Source: Purpureocillium takamizusanense (taxonomy: Eukaryota; Ascomycota; Sordariomycetes; Hypocreales; Ophiocordycipitaceae). From it: a DNA stretch of 64,000 nucleotides. The first letter of the stretch is position 1. The number at the start of each line of letters is the position of its first letter. The notes beneath the pieces are model-generated. The model was not told the origin of the DNA. It made no database searches and saw only the letters and a list, made by a program, of their open reading frames with translations. The stretch is taken from the NCBI RefSeq assembly GCF_022605165.1, contig NC_063070.1:2170001-2234000 (forward strand), given 5' to 3'. A program made the position numbers and the translations under genes. Shown in pieces: positions 12,132 to 23,606 of this stretch.

Positions 12132-15100
12132 TCGGCGTGACCGCGCGCTCATCACGAGTCGCCAAATCGACGTCGCCCGCCGAGGCCATCGTCTTCGTTT
12201 CAGCCTGGTCAATTGGGCTGTCGGTCGGTCGGTCGAGCGTCGTCGGCCAGCTCCAATGGCCGCCACACGACTCGCGTGCGTGCGTGCGTGTGTGCGTGCG
12301 TGCATGTGTGCTTGCTTGCTGCCGGGAGCGCCCTGGGCGAACGGATTGCCGGGGCCGGCGACCCCCAGCACCCCAGCACCCCAGCCCCCAGGGCCAATCC
12401 CCCAGACAAACCCTTTGAAAAGCCCCCCCCCCCCTTCTCCTCCTCCCCCGCGGGACGCATCCGACGTGCCCTGGTTGGGGGCCGGCCGTGCCAACCAGCA
12501 GGGCTGCCATGCTGCCAGTGGAGTGAGTGGCTCCAGCGCACCGTCCAGCTGACCCGTGACGCATCGCTGACGGGCGCAGGAGGTGAGATGATGCGTCGCC
12601 TCTCCTCCCCTTCCCCCCCCCCCGCCCCGGATTCAGGGCCAAACGCCCTGCCCCAGGTCACTCAGATTGCAGTGGCCGCCCCGCCCGCTGCTGAATCGGG
12701 CGCGCGCAGCTGGCATTGTGGCCATTCATCATCTCGGCGGCGTCAATGCACGGGATCATGGGGGCTGCCGGAGAGGCCGGGGGGGAAGAGGGGCTCGAGG
12801 CAATCCCCTTCTCCTGTCCAGTACCTTATTTACACCAACTCCGCCTTATTACTGAGCCCTGTACTGTACTTTTTGAGACGTCGTTGAGGCTGGGGCCCCC
12901 GCGGTGGCAAAAGGGTCGTCGGCCCATTGCCCATGCCATGCCGTCCCATCCCATCATCCCCATTCACATTCACGGGATCCCATGGATGACAGCTGTACTT
13001 CGGCCGGTCACCTGGGCACGACGCTGACTTGGTGCCCTCCAGCCAGGGCTTTGTCCGCCTCGGCGCTTCCATCTTTCTCCCAGGCCTGCCAGGGGAGGCC
13101 CGGCTTACAACTGCGCGCGCGGGTCATCTGCCGCCGACTGCCAACGCATCCGTCCCATGACCGTCAGCCGGGGGTGGAATGCCCTTTTTTCTTTCTTTTA
13201 CCAGCTACGTACGGACAAGTTGGACAACGCACAGTACTTTACGGAGCTGATGCCTGCCTGACTGCCTGGCCCGACTGCTACGGTCGCTCAGACACGGCCG
13301 GGCGTCTCAGGCGGGCATGTTGTCGCCGTCACCGCCCGGCTGACTTGGATTGCAGGCGCAGGCGCAGGGCGGCCCTTTGAAGAGAGAAGGGGGAAAGAGA
13401 AGGGGGGGAGGGGACAATGATTGCCAGGCATGGATGCGACACCGGGGAGCCGGCTGGCCCATGACGGGCTGTTGTCGCGGGCCCAAGAACCCGATTGCTG
13501 GGACCGCGGAGGCATCCCGCCGAAAGGCCGCATCAAGATTTGTTGACAGGTCGGTACGCCACACACATGGCGATGCTCGCCTTCCCCTCCCAAGGGAAGT
13601 GTTCTTCTTTTCGTGCCAAGTACTGTACAGTGCTACTCGCTACACTGCAAGGCTGGAAGAGGAGGGGCTGAGCAAACTTCGCATCGACCGCAGTGAACAT
13701 GCGAAGCAACCATCGGCACAGATTCTGAGCGAATTGGCGGTTTGCAACGACACCAGAACAGAACAAGTAAAACAGTCTCGGTTTCGCCGTCTCGAGCAGC
13801 TCTCATACTGTGCCGGAGCAAACGGCGCCGCAGGGATCTCTTGTCGTCATGGCCCTGACCGAGGAAGCGAGGACTTTGTTCGGGGCACAGTCCTAGGTAG
13901 GGCATGCGTACTGTAGTAACGGACCATCCGCACGCATGTGCAGAGGTTCAAAAATGCTCTTGGCCTAACCAAATCGTCTGTTGGACTCGAATGAGGATTC
14001 CGTGTCTCGTGGAGTCGTAGTCATATAATAATAGCAAAGTCAAACATCAGAGATCCGGCAGGCGGCAGCTAAAAGGCTAGTATCGCACTATAGTGGGTTT
14101 TTAGCAGGCCGAGTAAGACCAGACATGAAAACGTCTTGGAGCAAAGCAAGGCTGGGAAAAAAAATATGAGCACCTGCAGATGCCACAGCATGCTCACACC
14201 GTCCATCGAGTGGAGGTAAATGGTTCGTTTTGTCGCTGCGAGTTGGGTGCCTTCTCGTGAGCGGCCCGAACGAGGGCTGCAGAAGCCACACATGGCAGTA
14301 AAAAAAGCGGCCACAGGGTCAGGAATAGAAGCGTTCCCTTTGACCAAACCTGTGCGATGCCCATTATAGATGGGCCTTTCTTGGAGTGTACAGTACAGCA
14401 CCGTCATGGTGTGCTTTGCGGTCCGTGGCGCCGCGTACCTGAGTAGTCTCGACGGCCAACCCCGGACAATGTAACGTACCCCGAGAGCCCTCCCCCCCTG
14501 GCATCAAGCTCAAGCTCAAGCAAAGAAAACGGGCACGGATGTCCCGGCGCACCGGCGATGCACCGGGGGGGAGGGGGGGGAGGCGATGAACGAACGAACG
14601 AGGGCGGAAAAGCACGATGACGCTCTGGTGCACGGCAGCCGTCCCGACGCACGACACAGGCGCCAGACGGACAGAAGACTCCGGTAAGTATGCAGACACG
14701 GCAGAAGGAAAGAAAGAAAAAGAAAAAGATTGCACGGCACTGCCGAGGGCGGGAGGGGCCATCGTACGGACCGGCTTCGAGATTGACCCTTAAAGCACGG
14801 TGTCATGGCATAAAATGACGTTCAGCTCCAGTCGTCATGCAAGGGCCGAGCGCGGCCCCGTGCAGAGCCGCCCGCTCCAACTCGGGTGCCCCCCTCCCTT
14901 TATGGACGAAGCAAGCAGCAAGCAGCCTGGCTGGCTGGCGGGTGGCGCCGCACAGGGATGCGATTCGCGCGGGGGACGGGTTTCCCTTCCCCGACGCTGC
15001 AGCGCTCCATGCCTTACTCTCGTGAATGATAGATGATAGTACAGCTTCAATGCATCACTTTCCATAAGAGTCAAAAGGGATCTTCAATAGTATATGATAC

Positions 15101-15151
15101 AAAGTGTTATTTGAGTTTTTTAAACAAGGATAAAATGGTATGAAAGCAGCT

Positions 15152-15187
15152 AGTTTGGCAGTCAGTTTGGCAGTCAGTTTGGCAGTT
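15152..15187. repeat. Three tandem copies of a 12-bp unit
   Basis: The unit AGTTTGGCAGTC occurs at 15152-15163 and 15164-15175, followed by a copy with one change (last base T) at 15176-15187. It sits at the edge of the only AT-rich island in the surrounding GC-rich tract. Confidence 0.8.
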
Positions 15188-16980
15188 AATTTCGTAGTGC
15201 ACCCAGCCCTCGACTCAGCAGTTGCAGCAGTCGCTGCAGCACTCCACTCGATAGGTATGGCAGTCCAGTGTAACGGTCAATTCAGCAGCCACCCAGTTTC
15301 CTAGCCCAGCGGTAACCCAAGAGGCGGGAACCGTACCTGTAGCTTGTCTCATCGGTGCGTTAGCAACGCTGACATAACATCATGGACAGGACCTGGTACC
15401 CCAGAGTGGCTCCCTGCCTGGTGTACGGGTAGAGGAAGATGGATGGGCTGATCCCAGCTCCCCAGCTGTCTGCTCTCCACCGTCTACCCAGCCGGCACGG
15501 GTACCTTGACTAGTAGGCTGACAGCAGCACTGCAGACCGTACCCAAGCCCCAGTTCCATCGGTCGCTCACCATGAGTCGCGTCAGGCCAAGAGACACCGC
15601 CGGGGACAAACCCATCCCTGTCCGCCATGAGCGCCACGGGCCGGCAGCGCTGCCCCCCTCCCCCACAAAACACGGGTGCGAAATTGCGGCGCTGGCGGCC
15701 CCGTCCTGCCCTGTGGGCTGTCATCCTGTCACTCTTCTTGGTATAGCAGGTCGTAGGGCAGGCCCTTTGCAGTCATGGCCGAGCCAAAGGATCGCGTCGG
15801 AGGCTGGGGAAGGGTGGAGGAGGAGGACCAGTTCATCAAGAGGCTCGGCCGAACCATCCCCGCCCTTCGTCTTGGGCGAGAGATCGCGGTGGACGCAAGA
15901 CCAGCAGCGAACAGCAGCAGCAGCAGCAGACCGCCCGCCGTCCGTCCGTCCGTCCGTCCGTGCATCAGCGTGAGGTCAAGCTGCAGTCACGTCACAAGCT
16001 TGTCGGCCTCCATCAACCTCAAGCCACCTCCCCGCCCAAAATGAGGTTTCGCTGAACTCTGGATGTTTGTCTTGCTGCTGCTACTAGCCTCCTACTACTA
16101 CTGCCAGAACTGGCGATGGATTGAAAAGTTAGAGTGACTTACCTCATGTACATACGGAGGCATGAGTCCGAGCAAGCCCTCCCTCCCTCCACAATGTCGA
16201 GTCGGGGCGCCGTTGGCGTCGCCCGTTCGCATGAGACGGACAGGGTGGCGATTCCCCGAGACAGGCGGCCAAACGCGTTCGACAAGACGCCGATGAGGAC
16301 CGGGGGTGGAGGGAGCGTGGCGCCGCCGCCGCCGTCGCCCTCCCCCCACGGAACGGTGAGCGTGCGGCGTGGTTTGTTGACTGAAGCGGCAGGGGGGGGG
16401 GAGAGGGGGAAGGAAGGATGGGAGGGAAGAAGTCAGAGAAACTGGGGAATATAGTACCGAGCGCATCGACGTGCGGACGAGGCCGAATGGATCCTTGCGC
16501 AGACCCCTAATAAACAACCCGCCCCGTCGCCCATTATTGTGCTCGACCGCGGCCGAACCGTCGGGCTTGAATCGCTCCCACTCCACCCCCGGATCGCGCC
16601 TTTGGGCGTGCGTTTGCGTTCGCATTTGCCAGACGGAGCCGTGCCGTGCCGTCCGCTGCGCGTTGTTCCGCTTACCGTGAGTCGCTTGGAATCTCGACCG
16701 ACTCACGCACGCCTCGAGAGAGACGCAAAAAAGGGGGCCGGCCGGCCATCGCGAGTCCGGCTCGTCATGCCAGCAACGACCTCCGGCTGAGGCGCCTGGG
16801 CTGGCTTGGCTAGCACCTACAGCATAAGGTAGACATCTCGCCTCATCGAACCGAACACTCTTGACGTCTCGTCTACACACGGGAGGGATAGATAAGGACC
16901 GCGACGGTCGCATCGCATCGCATCGGGCCGGTAGCATAGGAAGACGAACGCGGCACCCCCCCCCCCCCCCTCTCCTCGAG

Positions 16981-17832
16981 ATGGGCTATTCCGGCAACCC
17001 CACGACGGGAGGAGGAACGTCTGACGACGGGGTGGCCATTAGCGCGGCCATTGTCTCGTTCCTGGCATTGTCCCTGTACAACGTCCTCGAGCTCGACGTC
17101 ATCATCTTCTCGTCGTTTAGGCGGCGGCGCGGGCTCTACTTCTGGAGCTTCCTCGCCGCGACCAACGGCATCGCGCCGCACTCCATCGGCTTCCTCCTCA
17201 AAAACGTGCTCAACTCGCGCAACTACGTGCTCTACATCACGCTCGTGGCCGTGGGCTGGGTGCCCATGGTCACGGGCCAGTCGCTGGTGCTCTACTCGCG
17301 GCTGCACCTCATCTTCTGGAACACCTTTTGGCTGCGCGCCGTGCTGGCCATGATCGTCTTCAACGCCGTCGCCATGCACGTCCCCATCATCGTCCTCATG
17401 TACGGCGCCAATGCCTCGCCCTCGAACCCCTGGGTCCACCCCTACGACGTCTACGAAAAGGTCCAGGTCACCATGTTCTTCCTCCAGGAGCTCGCCATCT
17501 CGGGCATCTACATCAAGACGTGCTTCTCCTTCTTCGACACCGAGGACAGCATGTACGGCGGCGCCGTCCGCAAGATGCGCCGCCACCTGCTGCTCGTCAA
17601 CGTCTTCATCATCCTCCTCGACATCCCCATCCTGTGCCTCGAGTACACCGACACCTACGACCTGCAGACGGCGTACAAGGCCTTTGTCTACAGCGTCAAG
17701 CTGAAGATGGAGTTTCGCATCCTCAACGAGCTCGTCGAGATGACGCGCGCCCGCGACGATGTGGACCCGTTCCACAATAGCTCGAGCTTGCGAATACACG
17801 ACGGTGCTGCTGCGCCAGCCCCGTCAAGATAG
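16981..17832 (+). CDS. Seven-helix integral membrane protein (DUF7703-type)
   Basis: A single-exon gene encoding 283 aa. The start at 16981 (MGYSGNPTT) is preferred over an in-frame ATG 120 bases upstream because the extra sequence is low-complexity and Arg/Pro-rich. About seven hydrophobic segments can be seen, at roughly residues 20-40, 55-75, 80-105, 115-140, 160-185, 205-225 and 235-250. A basic loop (FRRRRGLYFWS) follows helix 1, and the C-terminal tail is short and soluble. The pattern NVLELDVIIFSSFRRRRGLYFWSF is typical of a fungal membrane family that I believe is now named DUF7703. The topology recalls seven-helix receptors, but no ligand or G-protein contact is evident. A minus-strand open frame covers the same bases and is a composition shadow. 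Confidence 0.75.
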   Translation: MGYSGNPTTGGGTSDDGVAISAAIVSFLALSLYNVLELDVIIFSSFRRRRGLYFWSFLAATNGIAPHSIGFLLKNVLNSRNYVLYITLVAVGWVPMVTGQSLVLYSRLHLIFWNTFWLRAVLAMIVFNAVAMHVPIIVLMYGANASPSNPWVHPYDVYEKVQVTMFFLQELAISGIYIKTCFSFFDTEDSMYGGAVRKMRRHLLLVNVFIILLDIPILCLEYTDTYDLQTAYKAFVYSVKLKMEFRILNELVEMTRARDDVDPFHNSSSLRIHDGAAAPAPSR

Positions 17833-18352
17833 CACTTGAAAATGAGCGTCCAATTGCGCCCGATTGCCTTTTCCGTCCAAGCCCTTGTAGTTACTATGTA
17901 CAGACGTGCGTACGTGATGGCGGCCAAGTAGTTATGGGGCAAGCATCAAATGTTCATGTCCCAGTAGTTAACGCATGACTACGAGCTTCTTGCCAAGCTT
18001 GCCCCGTGCATACAATGTCGTTGTTGACGCCCTCTCAAGACTCGAAGTGGATGGTCGGCTACAAAGTTAGGAGTACTACTACTAGGAAGCATCGCCAGTC
18101 CGCCGCGGGGAACAGCGGACGTCGCCCGATCCACCGTCCCTCCCCTCCCCCGTGGGGTGAATGTGGGTGAGGCGGACAAGGGGAGCATCGAGCCCCCTCA
18201 ATCCCTCTCTGCATCGTCGTGTATAAAATCCAGGGACATTTCTCATCGCATATTTTGATAAACCATATTCAAGCAGGCTCTCGTACCTATTCGCCAACAG
18301 GACCACGTACTGCCCCCGCCTTCGAACGAACATCGTCAGCTGCACGCCCATC
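17833..18352. other. Intergenic region and ACC deaminase promoter
   Basis: No gene. The left part is the 3' flank of the membrane-protein gene and contains GTAC/ACTAC motifs (17888-17905 and 18070-18090). The right part has a C/T-rich stretch, a TATA element and a CA/GC-rich leader before the ATG at 18353. Confidence 0.5.
18222..18228 (+). promoter_or_regulatory. TATA box of the ACC deaminase gene
   Basis: TATAAAA lies 125 bases upstream of the ATG at 18353 and just after a pyrimidine-rich run, the usual arrangement of a fungal core promoter. It was assigned by motif and position only. Confidence 0.5.
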
Positions 18353-19518
18353 ATGGCCATGGCCCAGGTCCAGCTCCCGGAGCCGTTCGCCAACATCCCG
18401 CGGGAATCCTTCCTCTTCGGCCCCTCGCCGATACAGCATCTTCCTCGCATGAGCGCCGCTCTGGGTGGCACCGTTCAGGTGTACGCAAAGCGAGAGGACT
18501 GCAACTCCGGCCTAGCCTATGGCGGCAACAAGACGCGCAAGCTAGAGTAAGAGAGACACCAAAGCTCACACCGCGCCACCCCCCGTTCTTCTTAGTCGCC
18601 GCGTGCTGACAAGGGCCGTCGCCGCCGCCAACCACCAGATACCTTGCGTCCGAGGCACTGGCCCAGGGCTGTGACACCCTCGTGTCGATAGGCGGCGTGC
18701 AGTCCAACCACACGCGCCAAGTGTCCGCCGTGGCCGCCAGGCTGGGGCTCAAGGCGGCCACCGTGCAGGAGCACTGGGTCGAGTGGTCCGACCCCGGGTA
18801 CGAAAAGGTCGGCAACATCCAGCTGTCGCGGCTCATGGGCGCCGACGTGAACCTCGACCCGTCGGCGTTTGGCATCGAGCACAAGACGACGCTGGCGCGG
18901 CTCACCGCCGGCATCGAGGCCGAGGGAGGCCGGCCCTACTACATCCCCGCGGGGGCGTCGGACCACCCGCTCGGCGGCCTGGGCTTCGCGCGGTGGGCGT
19001 TTGAGGTCGAGGCGCAGGAGCGGGAGCTGGGCGTCTTCTTCGACACCGTCGTCGTCTGCGCCGTGACGGGCTCGACCATGGCCGGCATGGTGGCCGGCTT
19101 CAAGCTCGCGGCAAAACAACAGCTCGGCGGCGGCGGCGGCCGCTCCCCTGCGCGCCGCAAGGTGATTGGCATCGACGCCTCCGGAAAGCCCAAGGAGACG
19201 TTTGACCAAGTGCTGCGCATCGCACAGTTCACCGGCGCCAGGATTGGGCTGGCCGACGGCGACATCACCGCCGAGGACATCGTCCTGCGGGACGAGTACA
19301 ACGCCGGCGTCTACGGCATCCCGGACGAGACGACCATTGCCGCGATCAAGTTTGGTGCCCAGACGGAGGCCTTCATCACGGATCCTGTGTACGAGGGCAA
19401 GAGCCTCGCGGGGATGATGGACCTGATCAAGACGGGGCAGATCGCTGGCGGCAACGTACTGTACGCGCATCTTGGCGGGCAGCTTGCCCTGAATGCATAC
19501 TCGGCGATTGGAGAGTAA
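18353..19518 (+). CDS. acdS: 1-aminocyclopropane-1-carboxylate (ACC) deaminase
   Basis: A PLP-dependent enzyme that opens the cyclopropane ring of ACC, the ethylene precursor of plants, to 2-oxobutyrate and ammonia. Exons are 18353-18546 and 18639-19518; the 92-nt intron has donor GTAAGA, branch CTGAC and acceptor CAG. The product is 357 aa, close to the usual 340-360. Active-site features line up with the well-studied Pseudomonas enzyme: the Schiff-base Lys60 in GNKTRKLEY (its Lys51), Ser87 in [10 protein letters not shown] (Ser78), Tyr316-Glu317 in PVYEGK (Tyr294-Glu295) and Leu343 in HLGG (Leu322). The last Glu/Leu pair is what separates true ACC deaminases from D-cysteine desulfhydrases, so the specific call is well supported. 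No secretion signal is seen, so it is probably cytosolic. In fungi the enzyme is associated with lowering plant ethylene or using ACC as a nitrogen source. It converges on the amidase gene with a 183-bp gap. Confidence 0.92.
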
Positions 19519-19701
19519 AGGTGCCTCGGGGGGCAAGGCGAATGTCAGCCTCGTTGGAGATGTCCTGACCAGCTGAGCGGCGCATGAGTCTCTGTGGCAA
19601 TGGCTCCAACGATGATGAGGGGTGGGTAGAAATTTTGTCTATGAATTACGTATAAAAAGCTATGTTCTTCTGTTTTTGTTTTTGTTTTTCTTCTGGACCT
19701 C

Positions 19702-20918
19702 TCACAGGGGAACCGGGAGGTTCCTGACCAGGTAGCCGCGCCACGTCGGGCGCGTCCTCTTGTGCGGCGTGCCCGACGTGTGCTGGAGGTGCTCAATGGC
19801 GCTCGCCCAGCGCACCAGCTCCGCCTCGGCCCACGCCGTCTGCATGATGCCGAGGCCGAAGCCCATGCCCGAGTCGGAGTGGATGCCGGCGGGGATCGTG
19901 ACGAGCGGGTAGCCGGCCTGGGCGGCGATCTGGTAGCTCTGGCCCGGGTCGACGGGGACGAGCAGGCCGTTGAGCCTGCGGCCCTTGTGGTTGAGCGCGT
20001 CGTTGATTCCCCTGCGGGTCGAGCCCTGGCAAAACTCGAGGGCCTGGAAGTAGGTCTCGTTCTGCACGCCCTTGGTCGCGAGCGACGCGAGGAAGCCGTC
20101 CTGGCCCGACCAGAACGCCGGGTGGCCGTCGGGCATGGGGTAGCCGCCCTCGCTGCCCGCGTTGTCCTTGTTGAACTGGACAATGTCCTCGAGGTCGCGG
20201 ACGCGCGTGTTGTTGACCTCGGAGAGGTACTTCTTGATGTTGTTGTAAAAGTCCACCTTGACGTATGTATATTCGGACTCGTTGGGGAACCCGCGGGCGG
20301 TGCCGTAGTCCCAGTTCCAGCCCTCAGGGCTGACAAGGGTCTGGTAGTTTGTGATTTCCGTCTCGTTGACGACGGTGGCGCCGGCCGACCTGATGAGCTC
20401 CACGAGCTCGCCGAGCACGCGGCGCTGCTCGTCGCCGGCGTGCACCCAGAAGCTGTTCCAGGGGACGCCAAAGGTGGCGTTGCGCAGGGCCGTCTTCTGC
20501 GCGAGGAACCTGGCGTAGCCGCCGCAGCCGGGCTTGGGCGTGTGGCCCTCCTGGGCCGACGTGTAGTTGTCGTGCGGGTCGACGCCCCAGATGGCGTCGA
20601 AGGCGTAGACGGCGTCGCGGACGGTGCGGCCAAAGGTGCCGACCGAGTCCTGGTGCTCCGTCTCGGGGACGACGCCGCCGCGGCTGGTGAGGCCGACGGT
20701 GGGCTTGAAGCCGACGATGGAGTTGCGCATGGCCGGGTTGATTACTGGACAAGCGAGTCAGCAGCTAGAAACACTGAAGCCATAGAAGAAGGGGCGTGGC
20801 ATGTGAGAAGGATACGTGAACATGTGGAAAGGAGTAAAGTGGTCCACGCAAAAGGGGGTGTATGAGGACTGGCGCGAGTCTCCTGAAGAGAACACAGAAA
20901 CACACACAGAAACACACA

Positions 20919-20993
<75 letters not shown>

Positions 20994-21856
20994 GGGGGGG
21001 GAAACATACCGCTGCCGTCAGTCTCGGTGCCCAGCGAAAAGGCAATGGCATTGGCGCCCACGCCGACGCCGCTGCCGGAGGAGCTGCCGCCGGGGTTGAC
21101 GGTGAGGTTATACGCGCTCCTGCAGTTGCCGCCGCGGGCCGAGTAGCCCTCGCTGTAGTTGTTGGAGCGCATGTCGGCCCACTCGCTGAGCGTGGCCTTG
21201 CCGAAGAGCACGGCGCCGGCGTCGCGCAGCCTGGCGACGACGTGGGCGTCGCGCGGGACGCGGCTGCCGAGCAGGGCCCAGCTGCCCGCCGTGGTCTGCA
21301 TGTTGTCGGCGGTGCCGATGTTGTCCTTGACGGTGAAGGGGATGCCGTGCAGTGGCCCGCGCACCTTGCCGGCCTTGCGCTCGGCGTCGCGCTGCGAGGC
21401 GATGGCGAGGGCGTCGGGGTTGATTTCCATGACGGAGCTGGGTCGCGCGCAGAGGCGATCGTCGTCAACCCAAGGCTCTCTTGCGGTTTCTTACATGATG
21501 TCTCCCCCTTTTATGTAGTTGCATTGTACAAAGACAGTGAGGCAACCACACCGGACGATTCAACTGGCTTCAACTTACTTGATGTACTGCTGCGTCTGAA
21601 AGGTGCGCACCATGTAGCAGTGGACCAGGTCGACGGACGTGAGGTTGCCCTGCGCCATGGCCTTTTGCATGTCGTCGATGGTCGCCTCCTCCAGCTTGAA
21701 GCCCTTGCAGAGCGGCATCGGGAACAGGTCCGGCGAGCCGGCGTCGGCCTCGAGGGGCGTGAGCGACGGGGTGAGCTCAAAGACGCCCTGGACGTTGCCC
21801 GATGACGCCGCCGCGGCGACGGCGGCGGCCGTCGTCAACACGGCGAGGGAGCGCAT
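19702..21856 (-). CDS. Secreted amidase-signature family hydrolase
   Basis: Exons are 21856-21579, 21479-21010 and 20744-19702, giving 596 aa. The protein starts MRSLAVLTTAAAVAAAAS, a credible signal peptide of about 18 residues, and has several N-glycosylation sequons (for example NLT, NAT, NET), which fits an extracellular enzyme. The Ser-cisSer-Lys machinery of the amidase-signature family is complete: Lys144 in FTVKDN, Ser226/227 in NPGGSSSGSG and nucleophile Ser249 in GTETDGSG. The family hydrolyses C-N bonds of linear amides; the substrate cannot be read from sequence. The second intron (20745-21009, 265 nt) is unusually long because it holds a large CA/GA microsatellite. It ends with branch CTGAC and acceptor CAG and restores GSGVINPAMRNS. 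The first intron's acceptor (21480) was chosen by frame and is less certain. A long plus-strand open frame over exon 3 is a shadow. Confidence 0.88.
20911..20986. repeat. Compound CA/GA microsatellite inside an amidase intron
   Basis: A CA run (about 20911-20935) passes directly into a GA run (about 20935-20986) within intron 2 of the amidase gene. On the transcribed strand this gives a TC/TG-rich polypyrimidine tract upstream of the branch site. Confidence 0.85.
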
Positions 21857-23606
21857 CGCGGGTGATGTTTGTGCGCGCGCGCGCGCGAGGGCGTTCAGGG
21901 GGGATGAGATGAGATGAGATGAGATGAGATGAGATGATGACAACGACGATGATGATGGGCGGAAGAAGAAATACGGTTGTCACGCTGCCGCCTCGCAACC
22001 ACACGACGAGCCGTGGAGGTTATTATGAACTTGAGTTCCCCCAGTCAAGATCCTTTGGCCGAGCGTGGATCCGATCCCCTTTCTCATCCTGGGCCCTATT
22101 GCTCGGGGTTCCCACGCGACTGTGGATCAAATCATTGGGGCGCACGCTTCCCACAAGACACAAAGTCAGAATACTCTTAGTGGCTGCTGTCTCGTCGAAC
22201 AGGCTTCGCACAAGATACGTACTCAGTTAGTGACGTTGAGTTAGTGCCGAGTTCGCGACGGGGAAAGTGAGCACTCCCCCAAAAGGGGTCCCGTCCCCCG
22301 TCAACCGAACCGGGACACAGGCAAGCAAGCATTGATGGAAGCGACGGGCGGATCCTCCTTTTCGCGAAGCTACAATTTTGGTGTTCTCTTCAAAGTTAGT
22401 AGGCATGCCCCCTGCTCATTAGCGCCCCATCACTAACGTAACTGCTGCTACTAAGCCCCCAGCGACCGACCCGTCCTCAGCCCGTTCCATCTTTTTGCCT
22501 GCCCGCCCTTGCTGCGTCTCCCGAACATGAAGCTTCCCCCTTAGCTATGTACGTACTACCGGTCAACCAATTTGCCGGTCCCGTTACAAATTCGTACTAT
22601 GCTGTACATGACGATGAGCAAATTACCTAGTAGCCGCTAGTTTCGGCACCTTGCGCCGTCCTGCTGCTGCTGTCACTCGCTTCCAGGGTCGATGGACGAC
22701 ACACTTGATGGCGGCGAACCGGCAAACCTCGACATCGGCTCGCTCCGGCAGTCACAAAAGCGCCAGCACCAGCCAGCGACAGCACTAGCCGGCGACTCAC
22801 TCGTCCGTCCAGCGCACAGCATGCATGCATGCATGCATGCATTCATTCACTGTACGTAGCTCGCGTTGCACCAACTTCTCCACGGCGGGTTCGAGGCGCG
22901 CGCGGGCGAAGACAACCAACGCCGCCGCCGCGTTGGTCTCCCGTCGTGGAGCAAGCGGCCGACGCCAAGTGGCGGCGCCCCCGAACATGCAAGCGAGGAC
23001 ATTTCATCCATCCATTTACGTATCGGCCCCAGCAGTCATGACTCGCCCTGCCAGCGGGCGGCAGCGCGGTCCGATCGGGAAGGCGTGCCCCCGCTCTAAG
23101 GAGGGATACTTGTTGGGAGCTCGCACCGCTTGTTGCTGACAGGTAACTAAACTTAGTACGTAGTAGAGAGAGAGCACAGACATTGCCATCGATCTTCTGT
23201 GGGGAGGGGAGTGGTGGCAAATGGCTGAATCCAGCCTTTCTGCTGCCCGAAGCGGCAGCTGTGACGCTTCTCCGAATAGACGACTTCAATGCCATCGGCA
23301 GCGTGGCCGTCCACGAGAAAAAAACATGCCGAGTTGCCATGTAGTGCGATAGCATGACACATTACTATTTCCATTCATCTCGCCGCGCTCTCGACTTCGG
23401 TACCCATGCATGCTGGAATCAGTTCGCTCCATCATCTATCCTTCAGTCATGCAGTAACTTAGTATCCCTCCTGCGTATCGCAATCCCATCGCCGCCGCGC
23501 TCCCCTCGCCACCCCATCAAGGGCTGCCCCGTCTTCTCCATGTGTTCTAAGCTCTATCCATCATACTTCGTACCGCGCTATATTTTCTCTCCATGTTCAG
23601 GCGTTC
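21857..23606. other. Gene-free intergenic region
   Basis: No supported gene. It serves as the upstream region of the amidase on the left and the 3' flank of the rhodopsin-like gene on the right. It carries several GTAC/TTAGT motifs (22205-22230, 22393-22402, 22432-22455, 22545-22556, 23144-23166, 23454-23466) and a GCAT tetranucleotide run (22819-22840). Confidence 0.5.
21903..21936. repeat. GATGA pentanucleotide repeat upstream of the amidase
   Basis: About six to seven GATGA/GAGAT units lie 50 bases before the amidase ATG (21856, minus strand), in the probable 5' leader. They are TCATC/ATCTC on the transcribed strand. Confidence 0.75.

Larger units (their letters stand above)
10565..16980. 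other. 6.4-kb gene-free, repeat-rich tract
   Basis: No reading frame here is supported by a domain, a spliced structure or sensible composition. It holds TG dinucleotide runs (10816-10837 and 10872-10891), the GTAC motif TGTACGGAGTAC (10978-10988), CGG/CAG triplet runs (11895-11945), GCGCT/TGCCT runs near 12.1 kb, G- and C-homopolymers (about 12423-12434, 14560-14580, 16390-16410 and 16958-16970), an AT-richer island (15020-15150) and a 12-bp tandem repeat. The proximal few hundred bases at each end probably serve as promoters for the flanking divergent genes. Confidence 0.5.

Noticed and set aside
16873..17799. A 308-codon minus-strand open frame over the DUF7703-type gene
   Set aside because: It is antisense to a clear membrane protein, rich in Glu, Asp, Val and His from GC-skewed wobble positions, and has no domain.
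19762..20865. A 367-codon plus-strand frame over the amidase
   Set aside because: It covers the well-conserved third amidase exon on the opposite strand and shows only Val/Glu/Asp/Ala-rich composition.
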